Positions 17,272 through 26,695 of a stretch of 64,000 nucleotides of DNA are shown piece after piece; the first letter of the stretch is position 1, and every line of letters starts with the position of its first letter. Below the pieces are notes generated by a model, which saw nothing but the letters and a program-made list of their open reading frames with translations, was not told the origin of the DNA and did not search any database. The DNA lies in NCBI RefSeq assembly GCF_015222005.1, contig NZ_JADFFL010000003.1, positions 620,001 through 684,000 on the forward strand, in the 5' to 3' direction. Origin of the DNA: Mucilaginibacter myungsuensis. Its GTDB lineage: Bacteria > Bacteroidota > Bacteroidia > Sphingobacteriales > Sphingobacteriaceae. A program made the position numbers and the translations under genes.

Positions 17272-18215
17272 TGACCAAACAAAAAACGAGTGCACTATAT
17301 CTTGCTTGTGCTATTGCCGCCGCGGTGATATGGGGTTTTTTTGCGTTCCCGCTAAGGCATATCAAGCAATACTCGCCGCAGCAGATCCTTTACTACCGCA
17401 TATTTACATCCTTCGCAATTGTGTGGGCTATCAACTTGATGTTCCGCAAAAAGCAATTGCAGGCCGACTATCAATTAGTAAAGGCAATGGGAAGTAAAGA
17501 GCGCAGGCGCATCCTGCTATTATTCCTCGCATCAGGCATATTTATCACTTTTAACTGGTACACGTTTATCCATGTGGTTAACCACGTCAGCTTGAAGGCG
17601 GCATCATTTGCTTACATGGTTTGCCCGATACTGACCGCAGCCGGAGGCTTCCTGATATTGAAAGAACAAGTGACCCGTTTAAAATTGATCGCCATCGCTA
17701 TAGCGATCTTAAGTGTGGGCATACTTTCCACCGCGTCCGTATCGCAAGCCATGTGGTCGGTAGTCATCGCGGCAACTTATGCCCTGTACCTGATCCTGCA
17801 AAAGGTTTTGAACCGGTTTGATAAGCTTAATTTATTAGGCATCAATCTGCTGATATCGACGCTGATCCTGCTGCCCTTTTATTTTCATGATGCCAAGCCT
17901 GTACCGGCCGAGGTTGATTTTTGGGCTATGATATTGATCATTGCTGTTTTGATGACCATTGTGCCGTTGTTCTTAAGTTCGTACGCACTAAATGGTATTC
18001 CATCATCAACGCTCGGGATCACGATCTACGTAAACCCGGCCATATCTTTCACCGTTGCCATTGTAGCTTTTGGCGAACACGTAACCTTGCAACAGATAGG
18101 CGGATACTTGCTATTGATCGTAGCGGTGATTATTTTTAACTGGCCGGTGATCAGCTCACTATTCGGACCTAAAGATCCGGGAACAGATAACATCAAACCC
18201 ATACCTCAACATTGA
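17271..18215 (+). CDS. EamA/RarD-like drug-metabolite transporter family permease
   Basis: 314 residues, about ten transmembrane helices arranged as two EamA repeats. The first half contains IWGFFAFPLRHIKQYSPQQILYYR and the FNWYTFIHVVNHVSLKAASF region seen in RarD proteins; the second half has STLGITIYVNPAISF. Substrate unknown. It overlaps ridA upstream and recG downstream, so the three are likely co-transcribed. Confidence 0.85.
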   Translation: MTKQKTSALYLACAIAAAVIWGFFAFPLRHIKQYSPQQILYYRIFTSFAIVWAINLMFRKKQLQADYQLVKAMGSKERRRILLLFLASGIFITFNWYTFIHVVNHVSLKAASFAYMVCPILTAAGGFLILKEQVTRLKLIAIAIAILSVGILSTASVSQAMWSVVIAATYALYLILQKVLNRFDKLNLLGINLLISTLILLPFYFHDAKPVPAEVDFWAMILIIAVLMTIVPLFLSSYALNGIPSSTLGITIYVNPAISFTVAIVAFGEHVTLQQIGGYLLLIVAVIIFNWPVISSLFGPKDPGTDNIKPIPQH

Positions 18216-20317
18216 ACCAGACTTTTCAAACACCGGTAGAATACTTGAAGGGCACTGGCCCTTCGCGCGCCGAGGTACTGAAAAAGGAACTGGGCATTTA
18301 TACTTTTGAGGATGTGCTGCGGCATTTTCCTTTTAAGTATATCGACCGTACCAAATTTTATAAGATACGCGATACTAACCCTGACATGCCGCATGTGCAA
18401 GTCATCGCCCGCCTTACCCATAAAGAGATCGTAGGCGAAAAACAGACCAAGCGCCTGGTAGCACAGGTGCAGGACGATACGGGTACAATGGAGCTGGTAT
18501 GGTTCCAGGGCATAAAATGGGTTGAAAAATATTTGGTTACCGGCAAAGCTTACATCTTGTTCGGCAAGCCGGGATCGTTCAATGGTAAAGCCCAAATGTC
18601 GCATCCCGAGGTTGAGCAATATTCGGCTGAGGCCTTTCGCCGGCAGGGGAATGCGACCTTGCAGCCCGTCTATAGTTCGACCGAGAAACTTAAACAGTTC
18701 AGTTTAGATAGCAGAGGTCTGCAAAAGATGACCTCTTTCCTGATCGAGCAACATGCCCGTGAGATACCCGAGAACCTGCCCTCACCTATCATCAATAAAT
18801 TAAAATTGATGAACCGGGCGGAGGCCTACCGCAACATCCATTTCCCAACAGATGCTAATGCACTCGCAGAAGCCACTAAGCGGTTAAAGTTCGAGGAACT
18901 GTTCTTCATCCAGCTAAAATTACTTCGCAACAAATTGTTGCGGACGCAAAAGTTCAAGGGCAATGTGTTCGATAAGGTGGGCCATTACTTTAACGAGTTC
19001 TATCAGCATAAGCTACCGTTCCAACTCACCGGCGCGCAAAAGCGGGTACTGAAAGAGATACGCTTAGATACCCAGCGCGGCGTACAAATGAACCGCCTGC
19101 TGCAAGGCGACGTAGGCAGCGGCAAGACCATTGTGGCATTGATGAGTATCCTGATCGCCTTGGATAACGGCTTCCAGGCCTGCTTTATGGCACCAACAGA
19201 GATCCTTGCTAATCAGCATTACCTAACGGTGAAGAATATCATCGGCGATGACTTTATCAATATCGCCCTGCTGACAGGATCCACCAAGCAGAAAGACCGT
19301 ACCCAACTTCACAAGCAATTAGAGGATGGCTCGCTGCATATCCTCTTTGGTACGCATGCACTGATCGAGGACAAGGTACAATATAAAAATCTTGGTTTTG
19401 TAGTGATAGACGAGCAGCACCGCTTTGGCGTGGAACAGCGCGCCAAACTGTGGCGAAAGAACACGATACCGCCGCACGTGTTGGTGATGACGGCTACCCC
19501 TATACCCCGTACTTTGGCCATGACGTTGTACGGCGATCTGGATGTGTCTGTAATTGACGAACTACCTGCCGGACGGAAGCCTATCGAAACACTACACTTT
19601 TACGAGAATCAGCGCCTGCGCATGTTTGGCATGATGAAACAGGAAATTGCCAAGGGCCGTCAGATCTACGTTGTTTACCCGCTGATCAAGGAAAGTGAAA
19701 AGCTGGACCTGAAGAATCTGGAGGATGGGATCGAAGTTATGAGCCGAGAGTTTCCCTTGCCGCAATACCGCTTGAGCATTGTCCACGGTAAATTGAAACC
19801 TGCCGAAAAGGATTACGAAATGCAACGCTTTGTAAAAGGCGAAACACACATTATGGTAGCGACCACTGTTATTGAGGTGGGCGTGAACGTGCCTAATGCC
19901 TCGGTAATGATCATAGAGAATGCCGAACGTTTCGGCTTATCGCAATTACACCAGTTACGAGGGCGTGTTGGCAGGGGCGCCGAGCAATCTTTCTGTATTT
20001 TGATGAGTGACGTTAAGTTGAGTAGAGATGGGCGGATCCGTTTGGATACTATGGTAAAGACCAATAACGGCTTTGAGATATCCGAAATAGACCTCCAACT
20101 GCGCGGTCCCGGCAACATCGAAGGTACCCAACAAAGCGGCGTGTTAGACCTTAAACTTGCCGACCTTACCGCAGATCAGCAACTGTTGATGCTTGCCCGT
20201 AAATGCGTGGAGGAAATGTTTGAACAAGATCCGCAGCTCAGCCATCCAGAAAATCAGATCCTGCACCAAAGCTTCTTGTCTAAAAAAGATGGGTTGAGTT
20301 GGGATAAGATCTCGTAG
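18212..20317 (+). CDS. recG: ATP-dependent DNA helicase RecG
   Basis: Branch-migrating helicase that remodels stalled replication forks. 701 residues: an N-terminal wedge/OB domain (about 55-160), then superfamily 2 motifs: Walker A LLQGDVGSGKTIVAL near 298, MAPTEILANQH, DEQHRFGVEQR, VMTATPIPRTLA and the later QLRGRVGRG. I take the TTG at 18212 as start because it encodes the expected N-terminus (NQTFQTPVEYLKGTGP) and overlaps the preceding stop as TTGA; no ATG is available before the conserved region. Confidence 0.95.
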   Translation: MNQTFQTPVEYLKGTGPSRAEVLKKELGIYTFEDVLRHFPFKYIDRTKFYKIRDTNPDMPHVQVIARLTHKEIVGEKQTKRLVAQVQDDTGTMELVWFQGIKWVEKYLVTGKAYILFGKPGSFNGKAQMSHPEVEQYSAEAFRRQGNATLQPVYSSTEKLKQFSLDSRGLQKMTSFLIEQHAREIPENLPSPIINKLKLMNRAEAYRNIHFPTDANALAEATKRLKFEELFFIQLKLLRNKLLRTQKFKGNVFDKVGHYFNEFYQHKLPFQLTGAQKRVLKEIRLDTQRGVQMNRLLQGDVGSGKTIVALMSILIALDNGFQACFMAPTEILANQHYLTVKNIIGDDFINIALLTGSTKQKDRTQLHKQLEDGSLHILFGTHALIEDKVQYKNLGFVVIDEQHRFGVEQRAKLWRKNTIPPHVLVMTATPIPRTLAMTLYGDLDVSVIDELPAGRKPIETLHFYENQRLRMFGMMKQEIAKGRQIYVVYPLIKESEKLDLKNLEDGIEVMSREFPLPQYRLSIVHGKLKPAEKDYEMQRFVKGETHIMVATTVIEVGVNVPNASVMIIENAERFGLSQLHQLRGRVGRGAEQSFCILMSDVKLSRDGRIRLDTMVKTNNGFEISEIDLQLRGPGNIEGTQQSGVLDLKLADLTADQQLLMLARKCVEEMFEQDPQLSHPENQILHQSFLSKKDGLSWDKIS

Positions 20318-20714
20318 CGACGGTCTTGTCTTTTATTTATTCACCGGCTATTTACATACACTACCTACCGGGAAACAAGGAATACCACGAATACCAAATT
20401 TAAACTATAAAGAAAGTTAACAAAGGTTAACATATTTCAAACTATCTAAAACATAATTATATGATAATCAGATACTTATTCTTTGTAGTTCTAAAGCAAG
20501 ATACGAATAAGTCAAGAGTACGCCACGCTCTTGGCCAGCGCTGCATAGCATTGCCGGTTGTGGGTAGAGAGAGGTTTACCACAATACATTCCGCAGAACC
20601 CCTTCCTGCCGTTGCGCACCAGCCGCAGCGCCCTTCCCCAGGGAAGGAATTATATAAAAGACCTGTAACAATCCCTACCTCTCTGCGTCCAAACTGCTGA
20701 TCAACACCTACGTT
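20318..20714. other. Intergenic region between recG and lepB
   Basis: About 400 bp. It contains fragments that look like degenerate repeat sequence (GGAATACCACGAATACC near 20379) and a small palindrome CCCTTCCCCAGGGAAGG near 20631. An open frame at 20461-20700 has unlikely amino-acid composition and I do not call it. No clear promoter for lepB was found. Confidence 0.4.
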
Positions 20715-21809
20715 ATGCAGTTCAAAAATATCTTCCGCAAAAAAGTCAATGCTAACAAACCTAAAAAGTCAGCCTTGCGCGAGTGGGGCGATGCATTGTT
20801 GTTCGCGCTCATCGCATCGACCATTGTGCGTGGTATTATTTTTTCTGCTTATGCGATACCATCAGGATCGATGGAAGGTTCGTTATTGATAGGCGACCAT
20901 TTATTTGTAGACAAGCTGGCTTACGGCGCAAGGATGCCGATCACCCCGGTAACCGTCCCGTTCACCGAGCCGACCGTTTACGGTGTAAAAACTTATTGGG
21001 ACGGTATCGAATTACCTTACTATCGCCTGCCGGGCTACACCGAACCAAAAAAAGGCGACTGCGTAGTATTTAACAAACCCGAAGAATTAGAGACCCCGAT
21101 AGACCAGCGTACTACCCTGATCAAACGTTGCCAGGCCACCCCGGGAGATGAGTTGCGGATCATTAATTCACAAGTGTACATTAACGGTAAGCCTGCCGCT
21201 AACGCCCCACGCTCGTTAATGGAATACGTGGTACAGACCGATGGTAAAGATATCAATCAGCTATTGCTGACAGACCTAAGCATCCAAACCGTGCAGCAAT
21301 TAAGCCTTGATCAATATGTGATGCTGGTACCGCTGGACAAACTAAAAGAGTTTAAAAGCTATTCGAATATTAAGAGTGTAGAGCCGGTCTTGGTTCCCGC
21401 AACGCAATATGATAGCACGATATTCCCGCACAGCGACCATTTTAAATGGAACCTGGATAATTTTGGCCCGCTGGTAATGCCTAAGAAAGGGATGACTGTT
21501 GCCCTGAACGATTCGACCCTGACCTTGTATCGCATGGCGATAGAAAGTCACGAAGGGAACAAAGTAGAGACCAATGGCAAAGATATCCTCATCAATGGTT
21601 CAAAAGCCGACACCTACACTTTTAAAATGAATTACTACTGGATGATGGGCGATAACCGCCACAATTCCCTCGACTCACGTTTTTGGGGTTATGTGCCGGA
21701 GGACCATATCATCGGCAAAGCAGCAGTAACCTGGTTAAGTACCGACTCATCGGCCAACAACATGCTGAATAAGGTGCGTTGGAATAGGTTTTTTAGGTTG
21801 ATCAAGTAA
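20715..21809 (+). CDS. lepB: Signal peptidase I
   Basis: Membrane serine protease of the S26 family that removes signal peptides of exported proteins. 364 residues: a basic N-terminus, one transmembrane helix (about 25-45), the catalytic Ser in YAIPSGSMEGSLL near residue 52, the catalytic Lys in TTLIKRCQATPGD near 137, and the box E motif YYWMMGDNRHNSLDSRFWG near 310. The middle, between the Lys region and box E, is about 150 residues longer than in short bacterial enzymes, as is common in Bacteroidota. Confidence 0.94.
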   Translation: MQFKNIFRKKVNANKPKKSALREWGDALLFALIASTIVRGIIFSAYAIPSGSMEGSLLIGDHLFVDKLAYGARMPITPVTVPFTEPTVYGVKTYWDGIELPYYRLPGYTEPKKGDCVVFNKPEELETPIDQRTTLIKRCQATPGDELRIINSQVYINGKPAANAPRSLMEYVVQTDGKDINQLLLTDLSIQTVQQLSLDQYVMLVPLDKLKEFKSYSNIKSVEPVLVPATQYDSTIFPHSDHFKWNLDNFGPLVMPKKGMTVALNDSTLTLYRMAIESHEGNKVETNGKDILINGSKADTYTFKMNYYWMMGDNRHNSLDSRFWGYVPEDHIIGKAAVTWLSTDSSANNMLNKVRWNRFFRLIK

Positions 21810-21812
21810 CAG

Positions 21813-21846
21813 GAATGCGAAAGGCGGAATGTCAAATGCGAAATGA
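21813..21846. repeat. Second copy of the GAATGCGAAAG repeat
   Basis: 34 bp matching 13643-13676 with four differences. Starts 4 bp after the lepB stop, mirroring the first copy's position at a gene end. Confidence 0.65.
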
Positions 21847-21890
21847 GCTTAAGTAGACTGCATAAGCAAACTATCCTTTGGGCCAACTGT

Positions 21891-21898
21891 TATATTTG
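21891..21898 (+). promoter_or_regulatory. Candidate -7 box for the thioredoxin gene
   Basis: TATATTTG, 18 bp before the ATG at 21917. Confidence 0.5.
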
Positions 21899-21916
21899 CA
21901 CCAAAACATAAACGCT

Positions 21917-22213
21917 ATGGCAACTTTTGCGGATATTATAAAGTCGGACACACCGGTGCTGATCGATTTTTCGGCCGAGTGGTGCGGACCATGTAAAATG
22001 ATGGCCCCTATCCTGAAACAACTAAAAGATATGGTGGGCGACGGCGTAAAGATCATTAAGATAGACGTTGACAAGAACCCGCAAGCCGCGGGTGCTTACA
22101 ATGTGCAAGGCGTACCAACACTGATCCTGTTTAAAGACGGTGATCTGAAATGGCGCCAGAGCGGCGTAGTGCAAGCCGCGCAATTGAAGCAGGTGGTGGA
22201 GCAGTTTAGTTAG
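21917..22213 (+). CDS. trxA: Thioredoxin
   Basis: 98-residue thioredoxin-fold disulfide reductase with the classical active site [12 protein letters not shown] near residues 26-37 and the cis-proline loop [11 protein letters not shown] near 71. It begins at the ATG encoding [11 protein letters not shown]; the frame extends upstream but that part would be in the promoter. The assignment to thioredoxin is firm, the trxA symbol is by family. Confidence 0.9.
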   Translation: MATFADIIKSDTPVLIDFSAEWCGPCKMMAPILKQLKDMVGDGVKIIKIDVDKNPQAAGAYNVQGVPTLILFKDGDLKWRQSGVVQAAQLKQVVEQFS

Positions 22214-22215
22214 GA

Positions 22216-22350
22216 GAGTCCGGAAGTCGGAAAGACCGAAAGCCTGGAAGATATTTGCGAGAAGTCATGCTGAAGTCGTTTTAGCACCTCATTTGCGGAG
22301 TTAAGACTTGCTGTGTTGACCTGCCTGATAGGTTCCCGAAACAAGTTCGG
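22216..22350. repeat. GAGTCCGGAAGTCGG repeat copy plus a second palindromic repeat
   Basis: 22216-22250 is the near-copy of 16775-16809. Adjacent 22264-22350 holds AAGTCATGCTGAAGTCG and, at the other end, TTCCCGAAACAAGTTCGGGATGAC, a palindromic sequence of a type widely dispersed in Bacteroidota intergenic DNA. Two repeat families thus sit side by side after the thioredoxin gene. Confidence 0.55.
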
Positions 22351-22366
22351 GATGACTTTTTTACCC

Positions 22367-22768
22367 TTAATACACCAACGCCAGTGGCCCATCCTTCACC
22401 ACCAACACCGACCAACCCGGCTTAGACCCTGACTCGATACTGGCCACAAACTTATCCCGGATATAGATCCCAACCTCTACCGAACTATCACTGGCAGATA
22501 AGGTCCATTCACAGCGCAGTTCCTTTTCATCTTTGATCGGCTTAATGTCCGAACCGTCGGCAAGAAACTCTCTTGGGTTAAGATACGGACTTGACTGCAT
22601 GGCCCAATTGCTATCCGTCGGGGCTTCGTCCTGATTATAAAGCCACACATCACCTATCACATCGCCAAACTCCAATAGATAAGCATAAGCTACTCTACCG
22701 TCATCCTCGATCAGGACGGAGTAAGCGTCATCAACCTCGCAAGCGATCTGTGTTAAAAATGTCGACAT
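22367..22768 (-). CDS. Hypothetical protein, 133 residues
   Basis: A soluble acidic protein rich in beta-strand-like sequence (AYSVLIEDDGRVAYAYLLEFG, GDVWLYNQDEAP) with no signal peptide or membrane helix. I do not recognise the family. It is followed on the same strand, after 6 bp, by no further gene; the Cys-rich gene lies just upstream (22775-22990) and probably shares its transcript. The composition, with recurrent WL, FG and DG elements, suggests a small immunity- or regulator-like beta protein, but that is only an impression. Confidence 0.65.
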   Translation of the reverse strand: MSTFLTQIACEVDDAYSVLIEDDGRVAYAYLLEFGDVIGDVWLYNQDEAPTDSNWAMQSSPYLNPREFLADGSDIKPIKDEKELRCEWTLSASDSSVEVGIYIRDKFVASIESGSKPGWSVLVVKDGPLALVY

Positions 22769-22774
22769 CTCGGT

Positions 22775-22990
22775 TTATTGAACTACACCATTCTCCTCGC
22801 GGTATTCTTGCTGCAACTCCAGCAGGCATTTGGCGCAAAGGCAGCCCTCGTAAAGTTCACTTACGTATTGCACCTCGTTTAAAGTTAACTGCACAGTGCT
22901 GCACTGGCACTTGGTGAATGAGTTGGCTTTACATTCAAAAGTGGCGCTGCAACGGTCGCAGTAAATAACCTCGTGTTTGGGGTGGAGCAT
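22775..22990 (-). CDS. Small cysteine-rich (CWC-like) zinc-binding protein
   Basis: 71 residues from the ATG at 22990. It has YCDRCSATFEC near the N-terminus, then CQCSTVQL and EGCLCAKCLLEL, nine cysteines in CxxC-like pairs, resembling the cysteine-rich CWC family. Such proteins are expected to bind zinc. The spacing to the next gene is 6 bp, so the two are likely an operon. The frame is open upstream to 23029 but the family-like start HPKHEVIYC favours the internal ATG. Confidence 0.65.
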   Translation of the reverse strand: MLHPKHEVIYCDRCSATFECKANSFTKCQCSTVQLTLNEVQYVSELYEGCLCAKCLLELQQEYREENGVVQ

Positions 22991-23150
22991 TGGTGCAAAG
23001 GTAGGGAAATGGAGGATGAGAGCATACATGAGGGTGTCAATTTATGAGTGGGTGCAGGTGTATATAGTGATGAACTCAGCACGTCATTGCGATGCAAACC
23101 GACCGCTTACTTGCGAATTAGTTTTTATCGGCCCGATACATAAAACCAGC

Positions 23151-23158
23151 TAACTTTG
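23151..23158 (+). promoter_or_regulatory. Candidate -7 box for the 281-residue gene
   Basis: TAACTTTG ending four bases before the ATG at 23163; another leaderless-type arrangement. Confidence 0.45.
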
Positions 23159-23162
23159 TGAA

Positions 23163-24008
23163 ATGGAGGAAATGAGTGACCTTGATTATAAACCGTTTTA
23201 CGTAAATCACATAACGGAGGTAAATGACCATCATTATATTTTTAACGGTCATCCATATTGGGCGTACGACGAGGACATGTATCACGAGATACATATCAAT
23301 GCAAACCGTCCCATAACACACGTGAAGCATTATGCTGACAGCTGTGTATTTATCGATGTAATTTCATCTGATAGATTAGAGATCTATGTTGGCAGTGAGT
23401 ATTTCTCAGAATCTTGGAGTGACGGAGAAATTAGTTATCATAATTATTCTGTTGTAAGCCTCGAGAAAGCCTCGAAATTGGAATGGAAACCGAGATTTTT
23501 AAATTTAGAACTTGAGTTTAATAAATTGTTTAAGATCAGAATGTGTAAATATCTGATAACCAGAGATCATGTTGTAAACAACTATCAAAAAATTTACTCA
23601 GAGCGATCTCAAATCGAGACAGACTTTAGTTTAAATGATCCGGAAATTGTAGAAACTGGAATATTTAAAACTTTATTCTATTTGTTAGATAAAAGCCATT
23701 ACATAACCCGCGACCAACTATATTACACAAATTACGAAGAGCGCTATTTTCGTCAATTGCTGAGACAAAATAAAAAGCAGCTGGAAACCAAAGACTGGAA
23801 AGACGATTATTTAGATCTGGAATTTATTTATAACTATTTATCAGATATTGATCTAAACGATTTTCAGTTAATGAAAACGCATGTTATAAGCATCTACACT
23901 GAGAGGTTCAATTTGACAGTAGACAACTTTAAATATAATTATACACACGTAGACGAACAGAAGTATCGCACCTTTTTTAATTCTCTAATGGATCAGTTAG
24001 ATCTATAG
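23163..24008 (+). CDS. Hypothetical AT-rich gene, 281 residues
   Basis: A soluble protein rich in Tyr, Asp, Asn and Phe, without signal peptide, membrane helix or a motif I recognise. The N-terminal third looks beta-rich (HYIFNGHPYWAYDEDMYHE), the rest helical (KTLFYLLDKSHYITRDQLYY). Base composition is clearly more AT-rich than its neighbours, and it stands alone between repeats and the nrdA terminator, which points to recent acquisition. Coding is supported by its length and by the promoter box at its start. Function unknown. Confidence 0.75.
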   Translation: MEEMSDLDYKPFYVNHITEVNDHHYIFNGHPYWAYDEDMYHEIHINANRPITHVKHYADSCVFIDVISSDRLEIYVGSEYFSESWSDGEISYHNYSVVSLEKASKLEWKPRFLNLELEFNKLFKIRMCKYLITRDHVVNNYQKIYSERSQIETDFSLNDPEIVETGIFKTLFYLLDKSHYITRDQLYYTNYEERYFRQLLRQNKKQLETKDWKDDYLDLEFIYNYLSDIDLNDFQLMKTHVISIYTERFNLTVDNFKYNYTHVDEQKYRTFFNSLMDQLDL

Positions 24009-24107
24009 CCCTTTAACCGCATCGGTTTTGCTGTTGTTCGTGTTTTGTAGCTGATTGTTTTCTGAATATCTGTGTTCACATGGATGCGAGCACGGATATC
24101 TTAAAAC

Positions 24108-24142
24108 AAAACGGCCGGAAAGCTTTCGCTTCCCGGCCGTTT
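24108..24142 (-). terminator. Rho-independent terminator after nrdA
   Basis: A long GC-rich stem (AAACGGCCGG...CCGGCCGTTT, with one internal mismatch) and a 4-nt loop, followed on the minus strand by TTTTGTTTTAAG. 28 bp beyond the nrdA stop. Confidence 0.88.
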
Positions 24143-24169
24143 CTATTATTCCGACTTTAGACTATGAAC

Positions 24170-26545
24170 TTACGCAGAGCAGGTCACACAACCTTCTTCC
24201 ATCGAGCATGATGGGCCGGCTGGTATCTCGTCTGCTATTTGGTTAACCAGTTCAGGGATAACAGGGTCCATGTTTTTACCGCCCTGGTTCTCTACGGTGA
24301 ATTTAACCGCTTGCGATGCTGCTTGGGTACGCAGGTAGTACATACCTGTCTTCAGGCCTTTCTTCCAGGCGTAGAAGTGCATCGAGGTCAGCTTGCTCGC
24401 GTTCGGCGAGTTGATGAACAAGTTCAACGATTGCGATTGGCAGATGTAAGCGCCACGGTCGGCAGCCATATCAATGATGTTACGCATCTTGATCTCCCAA
24501 ACGGTTTTGTAAAGGTCTTTAAGATCTTGCGGGATCTCTGCAATATCCTGGATAGAACCGTTAGCACTAATGATCTTATCTTTCATACCACCGTTCCACA
24601 GGTTACGGTCAACCAAGTCGCGCAGTAAGTGTTTGTTCACGATCACAAACTCGCCACTCAATACACGGCGGGTATAAATATTTGAGGTGTATGGCTCAAA
24701 GCACTCGTTGTTACCCAAGATCTGCGAGGTAGATGCGGTCGGCATAGGCGCAACCAATAACGAGTTACGTACACCATGGTTCATTACGTCTAAACGTAAG
24801 TTCTCCCAATCCCAACGGCCGCTCTCCGGAGTAACACCCCACATATCAAACTGGAATTTACCTTTTGATAATGGCGAACCTTTAAAGGTTTCGTAAGCGC
24901 CTTCTTTAACGGCCAGATCTTTAGACGCGGTCATCGAAGCAAAGTAAATGGTCTCGAAGATATCCTTGTTCAGTTGTTTAGCCTCTTCGCTTTCAAATGG
25001 CATACGCAACAGGATAAAGGCATCAGCCAAACCTTGCACACCTAAACCGATAGGGCGGTGACGGAGGTTAGAGTATTCGGCTTCTTTAACCGGGTAGTAG
25101 TTATTATCAATGATCCTGTTCAGGTTCAAAGTAGCCTGGTAAGTTACCTCGTACAGTTTATCATGATCGAACACTCCGTTGATCACATAACGTGGCAAGG
25201 CTAAAGACGCCAGGTTACAAACCGCAACTTCTTTGTCTGATGTATACTCAATGATCTCGGTACAAAGGTTCGAGCTTTTGATAGTACCCAGGTTCTGTTG
25301 GTTAGATTTTGCGTTAGCAGCATCTTTATACAACAAGTACGGTGTACCGGTCTCTACTTGACTATCTAATACCGCGAACCAAAGTTCTTGTGCTTTGATG
25401 GTCTTACGGGCACGGCCTTCTCTTTCGTATTTGGTATATAGTTCAACAAATTCTTCGCTGTGGCACTCGGCTAAGCCTGGTGCTTCGTGCGGGCAGAATA
25501 AGCTCCAGTCCTCGTTAGCCTCAACGCGTTGCATGAACAGGTCAGACACCCACAGGGCGTAGAACAGGTCACGTGCACGCATCTCTTCTTTACCGTGGTT
25601 CTTACGCAAGTCCAGAAATTCGAAGATATCCGCATGCCAAGGCTCCAGGTAGATCGCGAAAGCGCCTTTACGCTTGCCACCACCCTGATCTACGTAACGT
25701 GCAGTATCGTTAAATACGCGCAGCATTGGGATGATACCGTTACTGGTACCATTAGTACCACTGATGTATGAGCCTGTTGCACGTACGTTGTGTATGCTCA
25801 AGCCAATGCCACCTGCGCTTTGTGATATCTTAGCGGTTTGCTTTAAGGTATCGTAAATGCCGTCTATACTGTCGTCTTTCATGGTCAACAAGAAACATGA
25901 TGACATTTGCGGTTTGGGGGTACCCGCGTTAAACAGTGTAGGGGTTGCGTGTGTGAACCAGCGCTCGCTCATCAGGTTGTATGTTTTGATGGCGCTTGCG
26001 ATATCGTCTTTATGGATACCTACCGATACACGCATAAATAAATGCTGCGGGCGTTCAGCTATTTTACCGTCCAACTTTAACAGGTATGATTTCTCAAGGG
26101 TTTTGAAACCAAAGTAATCAAAGCCAAAGTCGCGGTCATATATAATACTGCTATCCAGTTCTTCGGCGTTATCGCGAATGATCGCGTAAACGTCGTCGGC
26201 TAATAAAGCGGCGTTCTTACCGTTCTTAGGATCTACATATTCGTATAGATTCTTCATCGTTTCAGAGAACGACTTGATGGTATTTTTATGCAGGTTAGAT
26301 ACAGCTATACGCGATGCCAGTAACGCGTAATCGGGGTGCGTAGTGGTCAATGATGCTGCCGTCTCGGCTGCAAGGTTGTCTAATTCAGATGTGGTCACAC
26401 CGTCAAACAAACCTTCAATTACTTTTTTAGCCACATCGATAGGGTCTACCAACGATGGAAAACCATAGCACAGTTTCTCTATCCGTGCGGTGATCTTGTC
26501 AAATTTTACGGATTCTTTTTTACCGTCTCTTTTTACTACGTACAT
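24170..26545 (-). CDS. nrdA: Class I ribonucleoside-diphosphate reductase, alpha subunit
   Basis: Catalytic subunit that reduces ribonucleotides to deoxyribonucleotides. 791 residues. The N-terminal ATP-cone ([19 protein letters not shown]) provides allosteric activity control. The catalytic barrel shows [25 protein letters not shown] with the active-site Cys, and [19 protein letters not shown]. The C-terminal pair EEGCVTCSA is the mobile CxxC that passes electrons from thioredoxin or glutaredoxin. nrdB is directly upstream, 150 bp away. A GGGGG ribosome-binding-like run lies 8 bp before the ATG. Confidence 0.96.
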   Translation of the reverse strand: MYVVKRDGKKESVKFDKITARIEKLCYGFPSLVDPIDVAKKVIEGLFDGVTTSELDNLAAETAASLTTTHPDYALLASRIAVSNLHKNTIKSFSETMKNLYEYVDPKNGKNAALLADDVYAIIRDNAEELDSSIIYDRDFGFDYFGFKTLEKSYLLKLDGKIAERPQHLFMRVSVGIHKDDIASAIKTYNLMSERWFTHATPTLFNAGTPKPQMSSCFLLTMKDDSIDGIYDTLKQTAKISQSAGGIGLSIHNVRATGSYISGTNGTSNGIIPMLRVFNDTARYVDQGGGKRKGAFAIYLEPWHADIFEFLDLRKNHGKEEMRARDLFYALWVSDLFMQRVEANEDWSLFCPHEAPGLAECHSEEFVELYTKYEREGRARKTIKAQELWFAVLDSQVETGTPYLLYKDAANAKSNQQNLGTIKSSNLCTEIIEYTSDKEVAVCNLASLALPRYVINGVFDHDKLYEVTYQATLNLNRIIDNNYYPVKEAEYSNLRHRPIGLGVQGLADAFILLRMPFESEEAKQLNKDIFETIYFASMTASKDLAVKEGAYETFKGSPLSKGKFQFDMWGVTPESGRWDWENLRLDVMNHGVRNSLLVAPMPTASTSQILGNNECFEPYTSNIYTRRVLSGEFVIVNKHLLRDLVDRNLWNGGMKDKIISANGSIQDIAEIPQDLKDLYKTVWEIKMRNIIDMAADRGAYICQSQSLNLFINSPNASKLTSMHFYAWKKGLKTGMYYLRTQAASQAVKFTVENQGGKNMDPVIPELVNQIADEIPAGPSCSMEEGCVTCSA

Positions 26546-26569
26546 TTTTTGTCCCCCTTTTTTTGTTCC

Positions 26570-26587
26570 GCTTTACCGGAACCTGTT
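26570..26587 (-). other. Small hairpin in the nrdA leader
   Basis: GTTCCG / CGGAAC with a 6-nt loop in the 150-bp nrdB-nrdA gap, immediately upstream of the purine-rich ribosome-binding-like sequence. It could modulate nrdA translation or protect the transcript; too short to be a convincing terminator. Confidence 0.4.
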
Positions 26588-26695
26588 TCTTGTTCTGTTA
26601 ATTAACCCAGTATAAAGTGTGAAGGTTGGTTTTGTATTTCTTGTGATGATCAGTTTTCCACAGGTCTCTGGTTAACCGATCACCGTTCACTGTCT

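Noticed and set aside
20461..20700. 79-residue open frame between recG and lepB
   Set aside because: Unlikely composition, no hydrophobic or domain pattern, no promoter, and it crosses repeat-like sequence.
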